The notes: a model not told the origin generated them from the sequence alone. Counted from the first letter of the stretch, positions 29,233 to 39,196 are shown. The stretch is DNA of 47,035 bases from Pseudomonas brassicae (GCF_010671725.1 NZ_JAAHBU010000028.1:1-47035); one strand, 5' to 3'. Made by a program: numbers and translations.

Positions 29233-30515
29233 ATGCTGATCGCATTGCTGATTTTTCTGGTGACCATCGTTCTCGTCATCTGGCAGCCCAAAGGCCTGGG
29301 CGTGGGCTGGAGCGCGGCCCTTGGGGCGTCGTGGCGCTGCTGGCGGGCGTGGTTAACCTCGCCGATATCCCTGTGGTGTGGCAGATCGTGTGGAACGCCA
29401 CCGCAACCTTCATCGCCGTCATCATCATCAGCCTGTTGCTGGATGAGGCGGGCTTCTTCGAGTGGGCGGCATTGCATGTGGCCCGTTGGGGCAACGGTAG
29501 CAGTCGCAAGCTGTTCGCGTTCATCATCCTGCTGGGGGCAGCGGTATCGGCGTTGTTCGCCAACGATGGCGCGGCGCTGATCCTGACCCCCATCGTCATT
29601 GCCATGCTGCTGGCCCTGCGCTTTTCTGCGGCGGCGACACTGGCATTCGTCATGGCCGCAGGGTTCATCGCCGATACCGCGAGCCTGCCGCTGGTGGTGT
29701 CCAACCTGGTGAACATCGTCTCTGCCGACTACTTCGACATCGGCTTCAGCGAGTACGCCTCGGTCATGCTGCCGGTGAACCTGGTCAGTGTGGCTGCAAC
29801 GTTGGCGATGCTGCTCTGGTTCTTCCGCAAGGACCTGCCCCGCACCTACGACCTCGACGCGTTGAAGGCCCCTGCATCCGCTATCCGCGACAAGGCGACA
29901 TTCATGGCCGGCGGGTGGGTGCTGGCGCTGTTGCTGGTGGGTTTCTTCGCCATCGAACCGCTGGGCGTTCCAATCAGTGCCATCGCTGCCGTCTGTGCAC
30001 TGATCCTCTACCTGATCGCCGCCCGTGGGCATGTGATTTCCACCCGCAAGGTGCTCAAGGAGGCGCCCTGGCAGGTCGTGGTGTTCTCGCTCGGCATGTA
30101 CCTCGTGGTCTATGGCTTGCGTAACGCCGGCCTCACCGATTACCTGGCGCAAATCCTCAAGGTGTTCGCTGGCCATGGCGTGTGGGGGGCGTCGTTCGGC
30201 ACCGGGCTGCTGGCCGCTGGCCTGTCGTCGGTCATGAACAACATGCCCACCGTGCTGGTGGGCGCCCTGTCGATCCATTCCGCCGAGGCCACTGGTGTGG
30301 TCAGGCAGGCCATGGTCTACGCCAACATCATCGGCTGCGACCTGGGGCCGAAAATCACCCCTATCGGCAGCCTGGCCACCTTGCTGTGGCTGCATGTGCT
30401 GGCCCGCAAGAACATCGTCATTACCTGGGGCTACTACTTTCGCACCGGCCTCGTGCTGACGCTGCCGATCCTGCTTGCCACCCTGGCCGCCCTGGCCATC
30501 CGCCTGAGCGTCTGA
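29233..30515 (+). CDS. arsB: Arsenite efflux membrane protein ArsB, frameshift
   Basis: ArsB exports arsenite from the cytoplasm across the inner membrane. With one base restored it has 427 residues, normal for the family, and 12 or so hydrophobic segments. The conserved stretches [33 protein letters not shown] and [20 protein letters not shown] are intact. One G is missing near 29326 (GGGGCGGTC reads GGGGCGTC). It is probably a sequence error. The ATG at 29233 is 30 bases after the arsR stop. The protein belongs to the ArsB (not ACR3) class. Confidence 0.94.
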
Positions 30516-30529
30516 ACCGGAGAGAATCG

Positions 30530-30999
30530 ATGAACGTCTTGTTCATGTGCACCCACAACAGTTGTCGCAGCATCCTGTCCGAGGCGCTGTTCAATCACCT
30601 GGCCCCCGAGGGGATGCAGGCTGTGAGCTCGGGCAGCTTCCCCAGTGGCAAGGTCAATGAGCGAGCCCTGAAGACCCTGGCCGCGCCGGTATCTCCACCG
30701 CCGGCCTTTCGAGCAAGGCATCGGATGCCTTCGAAAAAACGCCCCCTGACATCGTCATCACCGTGTGCGATCGGGCTGCCGGCGAGGCCTGCCCGATCTT
30801 CTTCGGTCCGTCGCTCAAGGCCCATTGGGGCCTGGCCGATCCTTCGGCGGTCACCGGGAGCGAGGCGGCAATCGAAGCAGCTTTCCAGGCCACCCTGGCG
30901 AAGATCGATGAGCGCGTGCGCGCCTTCCTTGCGCTGCCTGTTCAGCAACTGAGCCAGGATGCACTGAAAGCTGCGCTCGCCCGCATCGGCTCGCTCTAG
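30530..30999 (+). CDS. arsC: Arsenate reductase ArsC (LMW phosphatase type), frameshift
   Basis: ArsC reduces arsenate to arsenite for export by ArsB. With one base restored it has 156 residues and the LMW-protein-tyrosine-phosphatase fold: the P-loop CTHNSCR (Cys7 to Arg13), SSGSFPSGKVNERAL, and a second pair of cysteines in VCDRAAGEAC for the redox relay. One G is missing near 30685 (GCGGCC reads GCGCC). It is probably a sequence error. The ATG at 30530 lies 14 bases after arsB with a GGAGAG site. No arsH follows. Confidence 0.92.
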
Positions 31000-31021
31000 T
31001 CCCGCTGGCAGCGTTTGATGC

Positions 31022-31046
31022 CGAGGCTCGCATCTTCGAGCCTTTG
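31022..31046 (+). terminator. Weak hairpin after arsC
   Basis: AGGCTCG (31024-31030) and CGAGCCT (31037-31043) form a short hairpin followed by only two T. It lies 23 bases past the arsC stop and before the convergent gene at 31064. It is a weak terminator candidate. Confidence 0.4.
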
Positions 31047-31063
31047 GGGGCTGGCGCAACCAC

Positions 31064-31489
31064 TCAACAGTTGTACTTGCCCAGGTAGGTGAGGGTGGCA
31101 GTACTTTCAGGCAGACGCGTTACTGGCTTGACCTGAGAGGACGGCGCGCGCAGGTCGTGCCAGATCGCCGAGGAATGTGTGCCAATCATAATGAAATGAC
31201 TAAACGCCGAGCCCTTGGCGCTCACCTCAGCCTGCTCTACAGCGGAGCGCATCTGTGAGATCACGCTGTCGAGCGCATCAGCAAGCTCCACAAAGTCAGA
31301 ATCAATGCGGTACTCAAGTTCGTCAGCCATGCGCCAAGTCGGGTTGCGATATTCCCAAGCGCTGTATTGCGCTTCGGTGGCCGCTTCGGGAGGTTCTGGC
31401 TCCCATTGTTCGAAGGCGTACAGCGCTGCCTCCTCGCCACTCGCGAAATTCGCGCCGAACAGGTGAAAGCCCCAAAATCCGTCATCCAT
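31064..31489 (-). CDS. Hypothetical protein, possible immunity-like family
   Basis: This acidic protein of about 141 residues is soluble and has no signal peptide. It starts MDDGFWGFHLFGANFASGEEAALYAFEQWEPEP, a pattern that loosely resembles bacterial immunity proteins of the Imm22 type, but I cannot confirm that. The in-frame ATG at 31516 would add nine residues and is also possible; neither has a strong Shine-Dalgarno site. No toxin gene is adjacent. It is convergent with arsC. Its function is unknown. Confidence 0.6.
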   Translation of the reverse strand: MDDGFWGFHLFGANFASGEEAALYAFEQWEPEPPEAATEAQYSAWEYRNPTWRMADELEYRIDSDFVELADALDSVISQMRSAVEQAEVSAKGSAFSHFIMIGTHSSAIWHDLRAPSSQVKPVTRLPESTATLTYLGKYNC

Positions 31490-31595
31490 GAAAACGTCTC
31501 GCTCAACAGCAACCATGATGATAGGGACGCAGCCTCGAAGCGGTGAGCAGGAAGGTCAAGTAAGGTGCAACGCGCGACAGGGCCTGCGTGCTGTG

Positions 31596-32159
31596 TTACC
31601 CCATTCGATACGCCGTTGCGCTCCAGTAACGACTGCCACTGCGTTGCTGGCGCACCCACCCGGCCGCTTCCAGATGCTTGGCGATCATCCGGTTCATGAT
31701 GCCGTGGCCCAGCAGTAGCACGGGCCCTTCGCCAGCAAGGGCCTGAAGCCGTTGCGCCGCTGTACTGGCCCGCATTCTGGCCGTGCGGGCAGACTCGACC
31801 TGCCCGCAGAAACCGCACAGCCATAACACCCGCAGAATGAATGCCCACGTAAACGGCGAAAGGCGCGGTAGCGTCCAGCGCCCATGGGGCAACTGTGCTT
31901 CGCAGAATATCTCGTCGACCAGAACCGCCTGCAAGCCCAACGCCCGAACGGACGTCAGCGCGCGCGGTGCAGTGCTGGCCGCGATCACCTTGGCGATCGC
32001 GGCCAGCGCCACACTGTCCTCGGGGGCAGGCTGGTCGACGATTTCGGACCGTTCGTATTGCTCGATCCAGCGTTTCATGTCGCGCGCTGAAAGCCTGCCT
32101 GCCACGGCCATATCTGGCTGGCCATGACGCATCAAGATGATTTCCTTGGCCACTGTCAT
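31596..32159 (-). CDS. Histidine phosphatase superfamily protein
   Basis: This 187-residue protein has the phosphoglycerate-mutase-like RHG motif (ILMRHGQPD) near residue 12 and the second catalytic His in LLLGHGIMNRM near residue 155. The region between has a hydrophobic stretch (WAFILRVLWLCGF) typical of a small subgroup. The ATG at 32159 follows AAGGA. Substrate is not predictable; members include phosphatases for sugars, phosphoproteins and other phosphoesters. It is an isolated gene in the accessory stretch. Confidence 0.8.
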   Translation of the reverse strand: MTVAKEIILMRHGQPDMAVAGRLSARDMKRWIEQYERSEIVDQPAPEDSVALAAIAKVIAASTAPRALTSVRALGLQAVLVDEIFCEAQLPHGRWTLPRLSPFTWAFILRVLWLCGFCGQVESARTARMRASTAAQRLQALAGEGPVLLLGHGIMNRMIAKHLEAAGWVRQQRSGSRYWSATAYRMG

Positions 32160-32342
32160 CAAGTCCTTGTGCTGTGCTTTTGCGTGAGTGCTTGCCGGTC
32201 GCGTTGCAGGCCAAGCCGTCGCCCAGCTTACACAGTTTTGAATTAGCGACTCGCTGCCTTTCACTCAGGGGCGCAGGGTTTTTGAGACCGTGCCCGATGA
32301 CACTTGCAGGCGCTGGCCACGTAGGCATGGCCCCAGCAAGCT

Positions 32343-32663
32343 TCAGCTTGTTGTCGTAGCCAGCGCCTTGCGCAGCTCCTGGCGAACAAGCGGGTAGTCC
32401 TCCAGCGCGAACTGGGCGCTCAGCGCGGCATGAGCGTTGGCCACCGATGCAGGCCCCAGTATCACGATGGCGCGGATGGCGGCCCACCGCGTAAAGTGGT
32501 TCTCGGGGTCTGAAACCAGCGACACTATTTTTCCGAAGTCTGCATCGTCGGATACCTGCTCGGCCAACAACTGCGCAGTACTGAAGATATCGATCGGGTA
32601 GGCCACCTGATGTACGCCCAGGTACATCGCTCGGTCGATCAAGTCGTCAAATGAAGTGTTCAT
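32343..32663 (-). CDS. Hypothetical HEAT-like small protein
   Basis: This 106-residue helical protein begins MNTSFDDLIDRAMYLG and contains FTRWAAIRAIVILGPASVANAHAALSAQF, a pattern like one HEAT repeat. No catalytic motif or membrane segment is seen. The ATG at 32663 is chosen over an in-frame ATG at 32675. It lies in the accessory stretch with no clear operon partner. Its function is unknown. Confidence 0.55.
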   Translation of the reverse strand: MNTSFDDLIDRAMYLGVHQVAYPIDIFSTAQLLAEQVSDDADFGKIVSLVSDPENHFTRWAAIRAIVILGPASVANAHAALSAQFALEDYPLVRQELRKALATTTS

Positions 32664-32733
32664 GGCGTCGCTCAAGCTGGCGTGCGATTGGGGCTCCCAG
32701 CGTAACCGACCTATCAGCCCCTGTCTGGCTTCA

Positions 32734-32757
32734 GCCGCCAGGGTTGACCCTGGCGGC
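32734..32757 (-). terminator. Hairpin downstream of the TonB receptor gene
   Basis: GCCGCCAGGG and CCCTGGCGGC are perfectly complementary with a short loop. It begins 33 bases past the receptor stop on the minus strand. There is no T run, so its role as a terminator is uncertain. Confidence 0.5.
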
Positions 32758-32789
32758 CGTCATCAGGCCCGTACCCAGGCCTGACAACT

Positions 32790-35227
32790 TCAGAACTGAT
32801 ACTTGAGCCCAACCGTCATGTTGCGCGGGTCTCCATAAAACGCGCTGCTGTACAGCCCATACCCCGCGTAATACTCGCGATCGAACACATTGTTCAGGTT
32901 CAGCGACGCACTCAGGTGCTTGCTCAGCTCATACCGCGCCATCAACCCCACCACCGCAAAGCTGCCTTCATCGGCGCGCGCGTCCATCGGGTAGGTAATG
33001 GCGCTGTAGGTCGAACTCTGCCACACCACATTGCCGCCCACTGTCAGGTCACGCAACGCACCGTCCAGCGTGTAAGCGGTAGACAGTTTGAACTGGCGCT
33101 CTGGCAGGTTGGTGTTGATGCGGTTGTGATCCTTGTCCCGCGGCTGCGCATACGTAAACCCGGCCAGCATCTGCCAGCCCGGCGTCAACTGGCCCGACAA
33201 CTGCAGTTCAAACCCTTTGGTGGTCGTGCCGCTCACGGCCTTGTAGGCAGACTGCCCACCGCTGCGCACGCCATCATCCACGCCCAGGTTGTCTTGCTTG
33301 ATGGTGAACACCGCCACGCTGGTGTTGAGGGCGCCATCGTAGTACTCGGACTTCACGCCCGCCTCATAGCTTTGCCCCGTCAGCGGCTCCAGCGCGTTGT
33401 CGTTGCGGTCGAACAGTGATTGCGGGGTAAAGATGTCGGTGTAGCTCACGTACACCGAATGAACGTCGTTCAGGTCGTGCACGATGCCGGCATACGGCAC
33501 CACCTTGCCGGTTTTCCTTGCGCTGTCAGCCGACGGGTCATTGGGCCGCCAACCGTAGGTGAGGGTGCCCTCGCGCTCATAGTTCACCACCCGGCTGCCA
33601 AGGATGACGTGCCAGTCGTCCAGCGGGTTGAGACGCACGGCGCCATAGCCGCCCGACTCCTTGATCTTGTAGGCCTGGCTCTGCTGGAAGGTGAACGCCT
33701 CGGGCTTGGGCGGGTTGTTGCCCCAGGTGTCGTAGTTCACGTTCAGGCTGCCACCGTCCAGCGACTCGTAGTCCGAGCGGCGGTTGCTCACGTTCAGGCC
33801 CGCTACCAGTTCATGGGTGCGGCCGAACAGCGCGAAGGGACCGGTTGCGTAGGCGTCCACAGAATCCGAATTGATGGTGTAGCTCACCTGGCTGCGCTGC
33901 AACTCGGCCATGCGCGTGGTCTCGTCCGGGAATGGCCCCCAACCCACGAGGTTGGCCTGCAACTGGTCGGTGGTGCCTTTCCAGTGGCTGGCCTCGATGC
34001 GCAGCATCCAGTCGTTGTCGAAACGCTGCTCCACGCCGCCGAAGTACTTGGTGCTCTGGCTGTCGGCATAGGTCCATTTGGCGGCAGGGTTGGTCGAGCG
34101 CTTGAAGTCGGTGCGCTTGCCCTCGGCGGTGTACAGCGGCAACTGGCCGAAGCTGGAGCCGTCGGCGTTGATCCTCTGGTAGTCGATGCCGGCGTACACG
34201 GTGGTGTCCGGGGTGAGGTCGGCTTCGCCGATGGCGTAGAGCACGTCCTTGTTCTGCGCGTAATAGTCGATGAACGAGTGTTCGTCCTGCTGCGCCGCCA
34301 CCACGCGCCCGCGCACGGCACCGCTCTCGGACAGCGGGCCGGCAAGGTCCATCTCCGTGCGGTAGCGATCCCAGGTGCCGGCACTGCCGTACACATAGCC
34401 CTGGAACTCGGTGGTGGGGCGCTTGCGCACCAGGTTCACTACCCCGGCCGGGCTGCCCACGCCACTCATCAGCCCCGTCGCGCCCCTCACCACGTCCACG
34501 CGGTCGTAGATGGCCATGTCGCGTACGCCGAGGCCATTGGTGTTGGTGGTGAAGTCCGAGGTCGGCACGCCGTCGTATTGAAAGTTGTCCAGCGCAAAGC
34601 CGCGGCTGTAGAAGTTGTAGCGCTCGCTGTCGTCATGCATCACGGTCACGCCAGGGGTCTGCCCCAGCACCTCGGCGATGGAGCCCAGGTCCTGGTCATT
34701 CATCTGCTGGCGGGTGATGACCGACACCGATTGCGGCGTCTGGCGCAGTGACAGCGGCAGCCGGGTGGCCGTGGCGGTGGCGCCGGTGGTGTAGGCGCCG
34801 CTGTGCTCGGTGACCGCTGCCAGGCCCTGGCCGTTGATGGCGGTGGCGCCCAGCTCCAGCATCGCGCCGTTGTCCACGGCGGCGCTCAGCACATAGCTGT
34901 CACCGGTGTTGAGCACCCGCAGGCCCGTGCCGTTGAGCAGCGCCGCAAACCCGCCGTCCACTGAGTAGGTGCCGTGCAGCCCGGCGGATTGCTGCCCTGC
35001 AGCGGCGTACCGTCGAACGACAGGGCCACATTCGAGGCGTTGGCGAAGCGGCTCAGCACGTCGGTCAGCGGGCCGGCGGCGATGGCGTACTGGCGCACGC
35101 CTGCCACTGCATTGGCAGGTGCCAGCGTGTCGCTGGCGTGGGCGGTCGGCAGCGCCAGCGTGGCTGCGCTGAACATGGCGAGGTGCAAGTGCAGGGCCAG
35201 GCGGCTGCGGATGAGCGGGTACGGCAT
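32790..35227 (-). CDS. TonB-dependent siderophore receptor with signalling domain, frameshift
   Basis: This FpvA/FoxA-like outer-membrane receptor takes up ferric siderophores and, through an N-terminal STN domain, signals to FecR/FecI. With one base restored it has 812 residues: a signal peptide ending about HASD, the STN domain (YAIAAGPLTDVLSRFANASN), a TonB-plug (LRQTPQSVSVITRQQMND, then GVGSPAGVVNLVRKRPT) and a 22-strand barrel ending in GLKYQF. One C is missing near 34994 (GGGCCAGC reads GGGCAGC), inside the STN domain. It is probably a sequence error. AGGGGAGA precedes the ATG. It follows fecI and fecR as the third gene of the set. The siderophore is not identifiable. Confidence 0.9.
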
Positions 35228-35346
35228 GATGTCTCCCCTGTGGTGGCGACCCAAACGGGTCATGATGCAGCCAAAGCCGAAACAGGGTTGGAAATAGTGA
35301 AACACCTTCACAATTATTTTCACCGCCGCCCCGCAAGCGCGCCGCC

Positions 35347-36315
35347 TCACGCCAGCGGCGCCACCGTTACCCAGTAGCGCGTACGCCGGATGATCTGCAC
35401 CGGGAAGCTCTTAGCCAGCGCGTTCAGCGCGCGCTCTGTATCGTCCACCGGGAAGGCACCGGACACCTTCAGGCTGGCGATACTCGGGTCGCAGTGCAGC
35501 CAGCCCGTGCGATAGCGGCTCAACTCGCTGATCAACTCACCCAGTGGCTGGTTGATCGCGATCAGGCTGCCCTGTTGCCAGGCCGCAGCCGAGGCATCGG
35601 TGGGGTGCGGCCCGTGCATGGCGTGGGCGGTGAAGCGTGCGCGCTGCCCGGCTTCAAGGCGCAGGGGCTGGGCGATGCCGGGTACCTTGAGCTCGACGGC
35701 TTTCTCCAGCACGGCCACTTCGCTGCCGTGTTGATCGGTACGCACGCTGAACCGGGTGCCGAGTGCGTGCACCCGCCCGTGGGCGGTTTCCACCAAGAAG
35801 GGCCGATGCTGCGCGTCGCTTGCGGTGCTGATCAGGATTTCGCCCGTGCGCAGCTTCAGCAACCGTTGCTGGGTATCGAACAGCATGTCTACCGCGCTGG
35901 CGGTGTTGAGCATCAACTGGCTGCCGTCGGCGAGCGTGAAGGTGCGCCGTTCGCCGGTTGCCGAGCGATAGTCGGCCGTCAACTGCGCGCCCAGGTTGCT
36001 GCGCCAGCCCAGTGCGGTCACGCCGCCGACCGATGCCAGCACCATCAATGTGCGCAGTACCTGGCGGCGCGACGGGCCGGTGTTGCCGAGGGTTCTGGAG
36101 GCCAGTTCACCTTTGACGCGGCCCATCTGCCGGCTCATGGTCTCAATATGCTGCCAGGCTTGCTGGTGGGCCGGGTCGGCGTCGAGCCAGTGCTGCCAGC
36201 GCTCGCGCTCACGCTCGCTGACGGTTTCGCCATTGAGCCGCACGTACTATTGCGAGGCGGCGCGTATGGCCAGCCGTGCGCGGCTGTCGTCCTGCGCGGC
36301 GGTGTGCCGGGTCAC
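35347..36315 (-). CDS. fecR: FecR-family anti-sigma factor, in-frame stop at residue 23
   Basis: FecR is an inner-membrane regulator: its N-terminus holds the sigma factor in the cytoplasm and its periplasmic part reads the receptor STN domain. From the GTG at 36315, which overlaps the fecI stop, the frame is open except for TAG at 36247-36249. The TAG is where the conserved Trp of the family's W-x-x-R-L motif is expected (TGG to TAG), so it is a substitution, not the single-base losses seen elsewhere. A downstream GTG at 36243 could give a 298-residue product without the N-terminal anti-sigma portion. The DUF4880-like region, FecR domain (FTLADGSQLMLNTASAV) and a membrane segment (LRTLMVLASVGGV) follow. 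Confidence 0.8.
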
Positions 36316-36827
36316 AGGCCGGCCACGATCAGGCAGCAGTGTTCCACGGCCTTGGCCATGTGGTTGTTCACGGTGCGTACACTGATGCCCAGCCGCTCGG
36401 CGATCTGCGCATAGGTCAGGCCGTCGAGCTGGGCCAGCAGGAACGTGCGTTTTACCTTGGCGCCCATGCCGTCGAGCAGCCGGTCGATTTCAAGCAGTTC
36501 TTCAAACAGCAGTGCCTGGTCTTCGGGCGAGGGCTGCAGATGTTCGGGAATCAGCGCCAACGCCTCCTTGTACGCCTGCTCCAGGGCGCGGCGGCGATAC
36601 AGGTCGATCACCAGCCCGCGCGCAATGGTGCTCAGGTAGTGGCGCGGCTGGCGTACCGTCTGCGCCGTGCGCGCCAGCAGCACGCGCACGAACGTATCCT
36701 GGGCAAGGTCGGCGGCATCGGCGTAGCTGTTCAGGCGCTGGCGCAACCAGCTATGCAGCCACCCATGGTGGTGCCGGTAGAGCGCTTCGAACTCTGCATG
36801 GCCCGCCGAATCGGATCCCGATGACAT
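36312..36827 (-). CDS. fecI: FecI-type ECF sigma factor
   Basis: FecI-type sigma factors direct RNA polymerase to iron-uptake receptor genes when signalled through FecR. The 171-residue protein has sigma region 2 (FEALYRHHHGWLHSWL, DAADLAQDTFVRVL, RHYLSTIARGLVIDLYRRR) and region 4 (LDGLTYAQIAERLGISVRTVNNHM). GGAGG lies before the ATG at 36827. The upstream extension to 36938 is unlikely. fecI, fecR and the receptor gene follow in order on the same strand, the usual cell-surface signalling arrangement. I see no clear Fur box. Confidence 0.93.
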   Translation of the reverse strand: MSSGSDSAGHAEFEALYRHHHGWLHSWLRQRLNSYADAADLAQDTFVRVLLARTAQTVRQPRHYLSTIARGLVIDLYRRRALEQAYKEALALIPEHLQPSPEDQALLFEELLEIDRLLDGMGAKVKRTFLLAQLDGLTYAQIAERLGISVRTVNNHMAKAVEHCCLIVAGL

Positions 36828-37152
36828 TGCGCCTCCAAGGAAGAGTGCGAATAGGAATTTTTCGCGATTGTACGGAGCGGCGAGGGGAATGGGAATGGCA
36901 GTGTGCACACTGGTGTTGCACGTACAATGCCGGCGCACTTCAGGGCGTGGTCACAACGATGATTGTGGTGGTTGAAGTGAAGGTATCAGCGCCAGTGGCG
37001 AGGCCATCCGGAGCGCCCGGCATGGGCCGTGTGCGACAGCGACGGCATTCGATGAAATGAGCGCAGCGCTTCTCAGGCCCTAGTCAGCCCCCTCGCGGCA
37101 GCCGCCGCAGGCGTTCACGCCTGCCGCGACGGACGAAAGCGCCGCTAGCGGG
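36828..37152. other. 325-bp region without a credible gene
   Basis: It should hold the fecI promoter on the minus strand. It includes the 12-base palindrome AGTGTGCACACT (36900-36911) and a hairpin GCAGGCG...CGCCTGC (37107-37124) just past the DUF5713 stop. I see no clear Fur box and no credible coding sequence. Confidence 0.5.
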
Positions 37153-37494
37153 CTACCACGCCCGCGGTGCCACCAGCTCCTCGATGTCGGCATCCTCAAA
37201 CCCGTATGCCGTGGCGATGTGCATGAAGTCCACGGCGATGGCATCACGGGCGGCGGTTTCGATTTCGCTGCCGTTGTCCTCGAACTCTTCGCCCAGCACA
37301 TTGAACGCTTCGGTGGCTGCATGGGTCAGCGCGTAGAGTGCCTGCAGGTCGGCAGGCTGCTGTTGCTCGATCGCGCGGCACAGTTCAATCAGTACGTGCT
37401 GGCACTTGTGCACGATGGCATTCGGGAAGTAGTCGTCCTCGATCATTTCCTTGAGGAAGGGGTAGTTGGCCAGGGTTTGATTGGTCAGGCTCAT
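37153..37494 (-). CDS. DUF5713 family protein
   Basis: This 113-residue acidic protein begins MSLTNQTLANYPFLKEMIEDDYFPNAIVHKCQ, which is typical of the DUF5713 family of unknown function. It is mostly helical, with a Glu/Asp-rich C-terminal region. The ATG at 37494 follows AAGGAG; longer in-frame starts are spurious. It is divergent from the nucleotidyltransferase gene at 37657. Its function is unknown. Confidence 0.85.
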   Translation of the reverse strand: MSLTNQTLANYPFLKEMIEDDYFPNAIVHKCQHVLIELCRAIEQQQPADLQALYALTHAATEAFNVLGEEFEDNGSEIETAARDAIAVDFMHIATAYGFEDADIEELVAPRAW

Positions 37495-37656
37495 GATGCT
37501 CCTTGCGGATGAGGTGGTGTGTTCGGGCGTGAGATTACCATCGGCGCTGGCCCACGACACACCGCCAGCGCCCGTGGGCCAGCACCGAACCCTGCGCACA
37601 GGGCATACTCTGCTGCACGCCGGCCATTTCCAGCGCAACCTGCAGGGCGCCAACCG

Positions 37657-38217
37657 ATGACGACACTCACCCACACCCTCCAGCATCTGCTGCGTACCGA
37701 CACTGCACGCTGGCAGGTGCTGGCCCAGGTGGCCGGGTTGCAACTGCCCGACTGCTGGGTGGGCGCGGGGTTTGTGCGTAACCGGGTATGGGACCACCTG
37801 CATGCTCGCCCGCACTCGCCGATGTCACTGGATGTAGACGTGCTGTGGTTCGATTCGGGCTGCCTGGACGCTGAGCATGATCGGCGGCTGGAGGCACGCT
37901 TGCGTACCCTCGACCCCAGCGTGAACTGGTCGGTGAAAAACCAGGCGCGCATGCATGCCCGCAACGGCGATGCGCCGTACCGCGATAGCGCCGATGCCAT
38001 GCGCTACTGGCCCGAAACGGCCACCGCCGTGGCCGTGCGCCGTACTGCGCCGGATGGCTGCGAAGTGTGCGCGCCCCTCGGGCTCGATGATCTGTTCGCG
38101 CTGGTGCTGCGCCCTACGGCGCGCTACGTTAGCGACAAGCGCGCGGTCTACGAGTCGCGCATTGCCAGCAAAGGCTGGCTCGCTGCCTGGCCCTTGCTGC
38201 GCCATGCAGAGCCTTGA
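37657..38217 (+). CDS. Nucleotidyltransferase-family protein (DUF925 type)
   Basis: This 186-residue protein matches a family of predicted nucleotidyltransferases: VGAGFVRNRVWDHLHAR is followed by the paired acidic motif LDVDVLWFD, and a later SVKNQARMHARN and FALVLRPT. The two Asp in DVDVLWFD are the likely metal ligands. No substrate has been assigned. The ATG at 37657 gives MTTLTHTLQHLL, and upstream in-frame codons belong to an unrelated frame. It precedes the alpha/beta hydrolase by 17 bases and may be co-transcribed with it. Confidence 0.8.
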   Translation: MTTLTHTLQHLLRTDTARWQVLAQVAGLQLPDCWVGAGFVRNRVWDHLHARPHSPMSLDVDVLWFDSGCLDAEHDRRLEARLRTLDPSVNWSVKNQARMHARNGDAPYRDSADAMRYWPETATAVAVRRTAPDGCEVCAPLGLDDLFALVLRPTARYVSDKRAVYESRIASKGWLAAWPLLRHAEP

Positions 38218-38234
38218 CACCAGGGGGGCGCCGG

Positions 38235-39167
38235 ATGAACACAGCCTTTACTCAGCCGGCGCCCAGCGTCGCGGTGGCGTTTCGCGAGGTGGCGGCGGAC
38301 GGTTTCAGCCTGGGCGGTTTCAGCTGGCGCCACGCCATCGAAGACCCCACGCGGGCGGTGGTCATCATCAATGCGGCCACCGCCGTGCGCTGCCGTTTCT
38401 ACGCGCGCTTCGCCGATTACCTGTACGCCAATGGCGTGGATGTGATCACCTACGACTATCGGGGTATCGGTGAGTCGCGCCCCGCCACCTTGCGCGGTTT
38501 CGACGCGTCATGGTCGGACTGGGGCGCGCTGGACTTCCAGGCCATGCTCACACGCGCGCAGCGTGAATTCCCCGGGCAGCCCATCGACGTGGTCGGCCAC
38601 AGTTTTGGTGGCTGCGCGGCAGGGCTGGCGGCGTCGGCGCCGCTGGTCCGCCGGCTGGTCACGGTGGGCGCGCAGTTCGCCTACTGGCGTGACTACGCGG
38701 CCGACAGCCGCTGGCGACTACTGTGCAAGTGGCACCTGGCAATGCCGCTGCTGACCCGCGCGTTCGGTTACTTTCCGGGCAAGCGCCTGGGCTGGATGGA
38801 GGATACGCCGGCCGGTGTGGTGCGCGACTGGGTCACCCCGGCGGCGGCCTACGAACAGCGCCCCAGCGGGCGCAAGCTGGGGGCGCTGGGGTTTGCCCGG
38901 GTACGCGCCGATATCCTCGCCATCAGCCTGACCGATGACCCGTTTGGCAGCGTGGCGGCCATCGAGCGGTTGCTCGGTTATTTCACGGCCAGTGCGCGTA
39001 CGCACCTGCGCATCGCGCCGCACGAGATCGACGAGCCCAGCGTGGGGCACTTCGCGTTCTTTCACAGCCGCTTTCAGGCGCAGCTGTGGCCGATTGCGCT
39101 GGGCTGGCTGCGCGACGCCCAGGTGCCCAGCCAGGCGCCGGGGCAGTGGATTGAAATCCAGGCATGA
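38235..39167 (+). CDS. Alpha/beta hydrolase
   Basis: This 310-residue protein is an alpha/beta hydrolase of the serine-aminopeptidase-like/COG4757 type. The nucleophile elbow is GHSFGG (Ser near residue 125), preceded by TYDYRGIGES, and a His near GHFAFF completes the triad. No signal peptide is seen, so a cytoplasmic role is likely, and its substrate is unknown. The ATG at 38235 follows GGGGGG. A hairpin terminator lies directly after the stop. Confidence 0.85.
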   Translation: MNTAFTQPAPSVAVAFREVAADGFSLGGFSWRHAIEDPTRAVVIINAATAVRCRFYARFADYLYANGVDVITYDYRGIGESRPATLRGFDASWSDWGALDFQAMLTRAQREFPGQPIDVVGHSFGGCAAGLAASAPLVRRLVTVGAQFAYWRDYAADSRWRLLCKWHLAMPLLTRAFGYFPGKRLGWMEDTPAGVVRDWVTPAAAYEQRPSGRKLGALGFARVRADILAISLTDDPFGSVAAIERLLGYFTASARTHLRIAPHEIDEPSVGHFAFFHSRFQAQLWPIALGWLRDAQVPSQAPGQWIEIQA

Positions 39168-39196
39168 AAAAACGGCCCACCAGGGGCCGTTCTGTT
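39166..39196. terminator. Bidirectional terminator
   Basis: ACGGCCC (39172-39178) and GGGCCGT (39184-39190) form a hairpin. An A run at 39166-39171 gives a minus-strand T tract, and a weak T-rich tail follows on the plus strand. It lies between the convergent hydrolase and hopJ genes and probably serves both. Confidence 0.75.

Noticed and set aside
33420..34751. A 443-codon open frame antisense to the TonB receptor
   Set aside because: It is a composition artefact of the high-GC receptor gene and has no recognisable motif.
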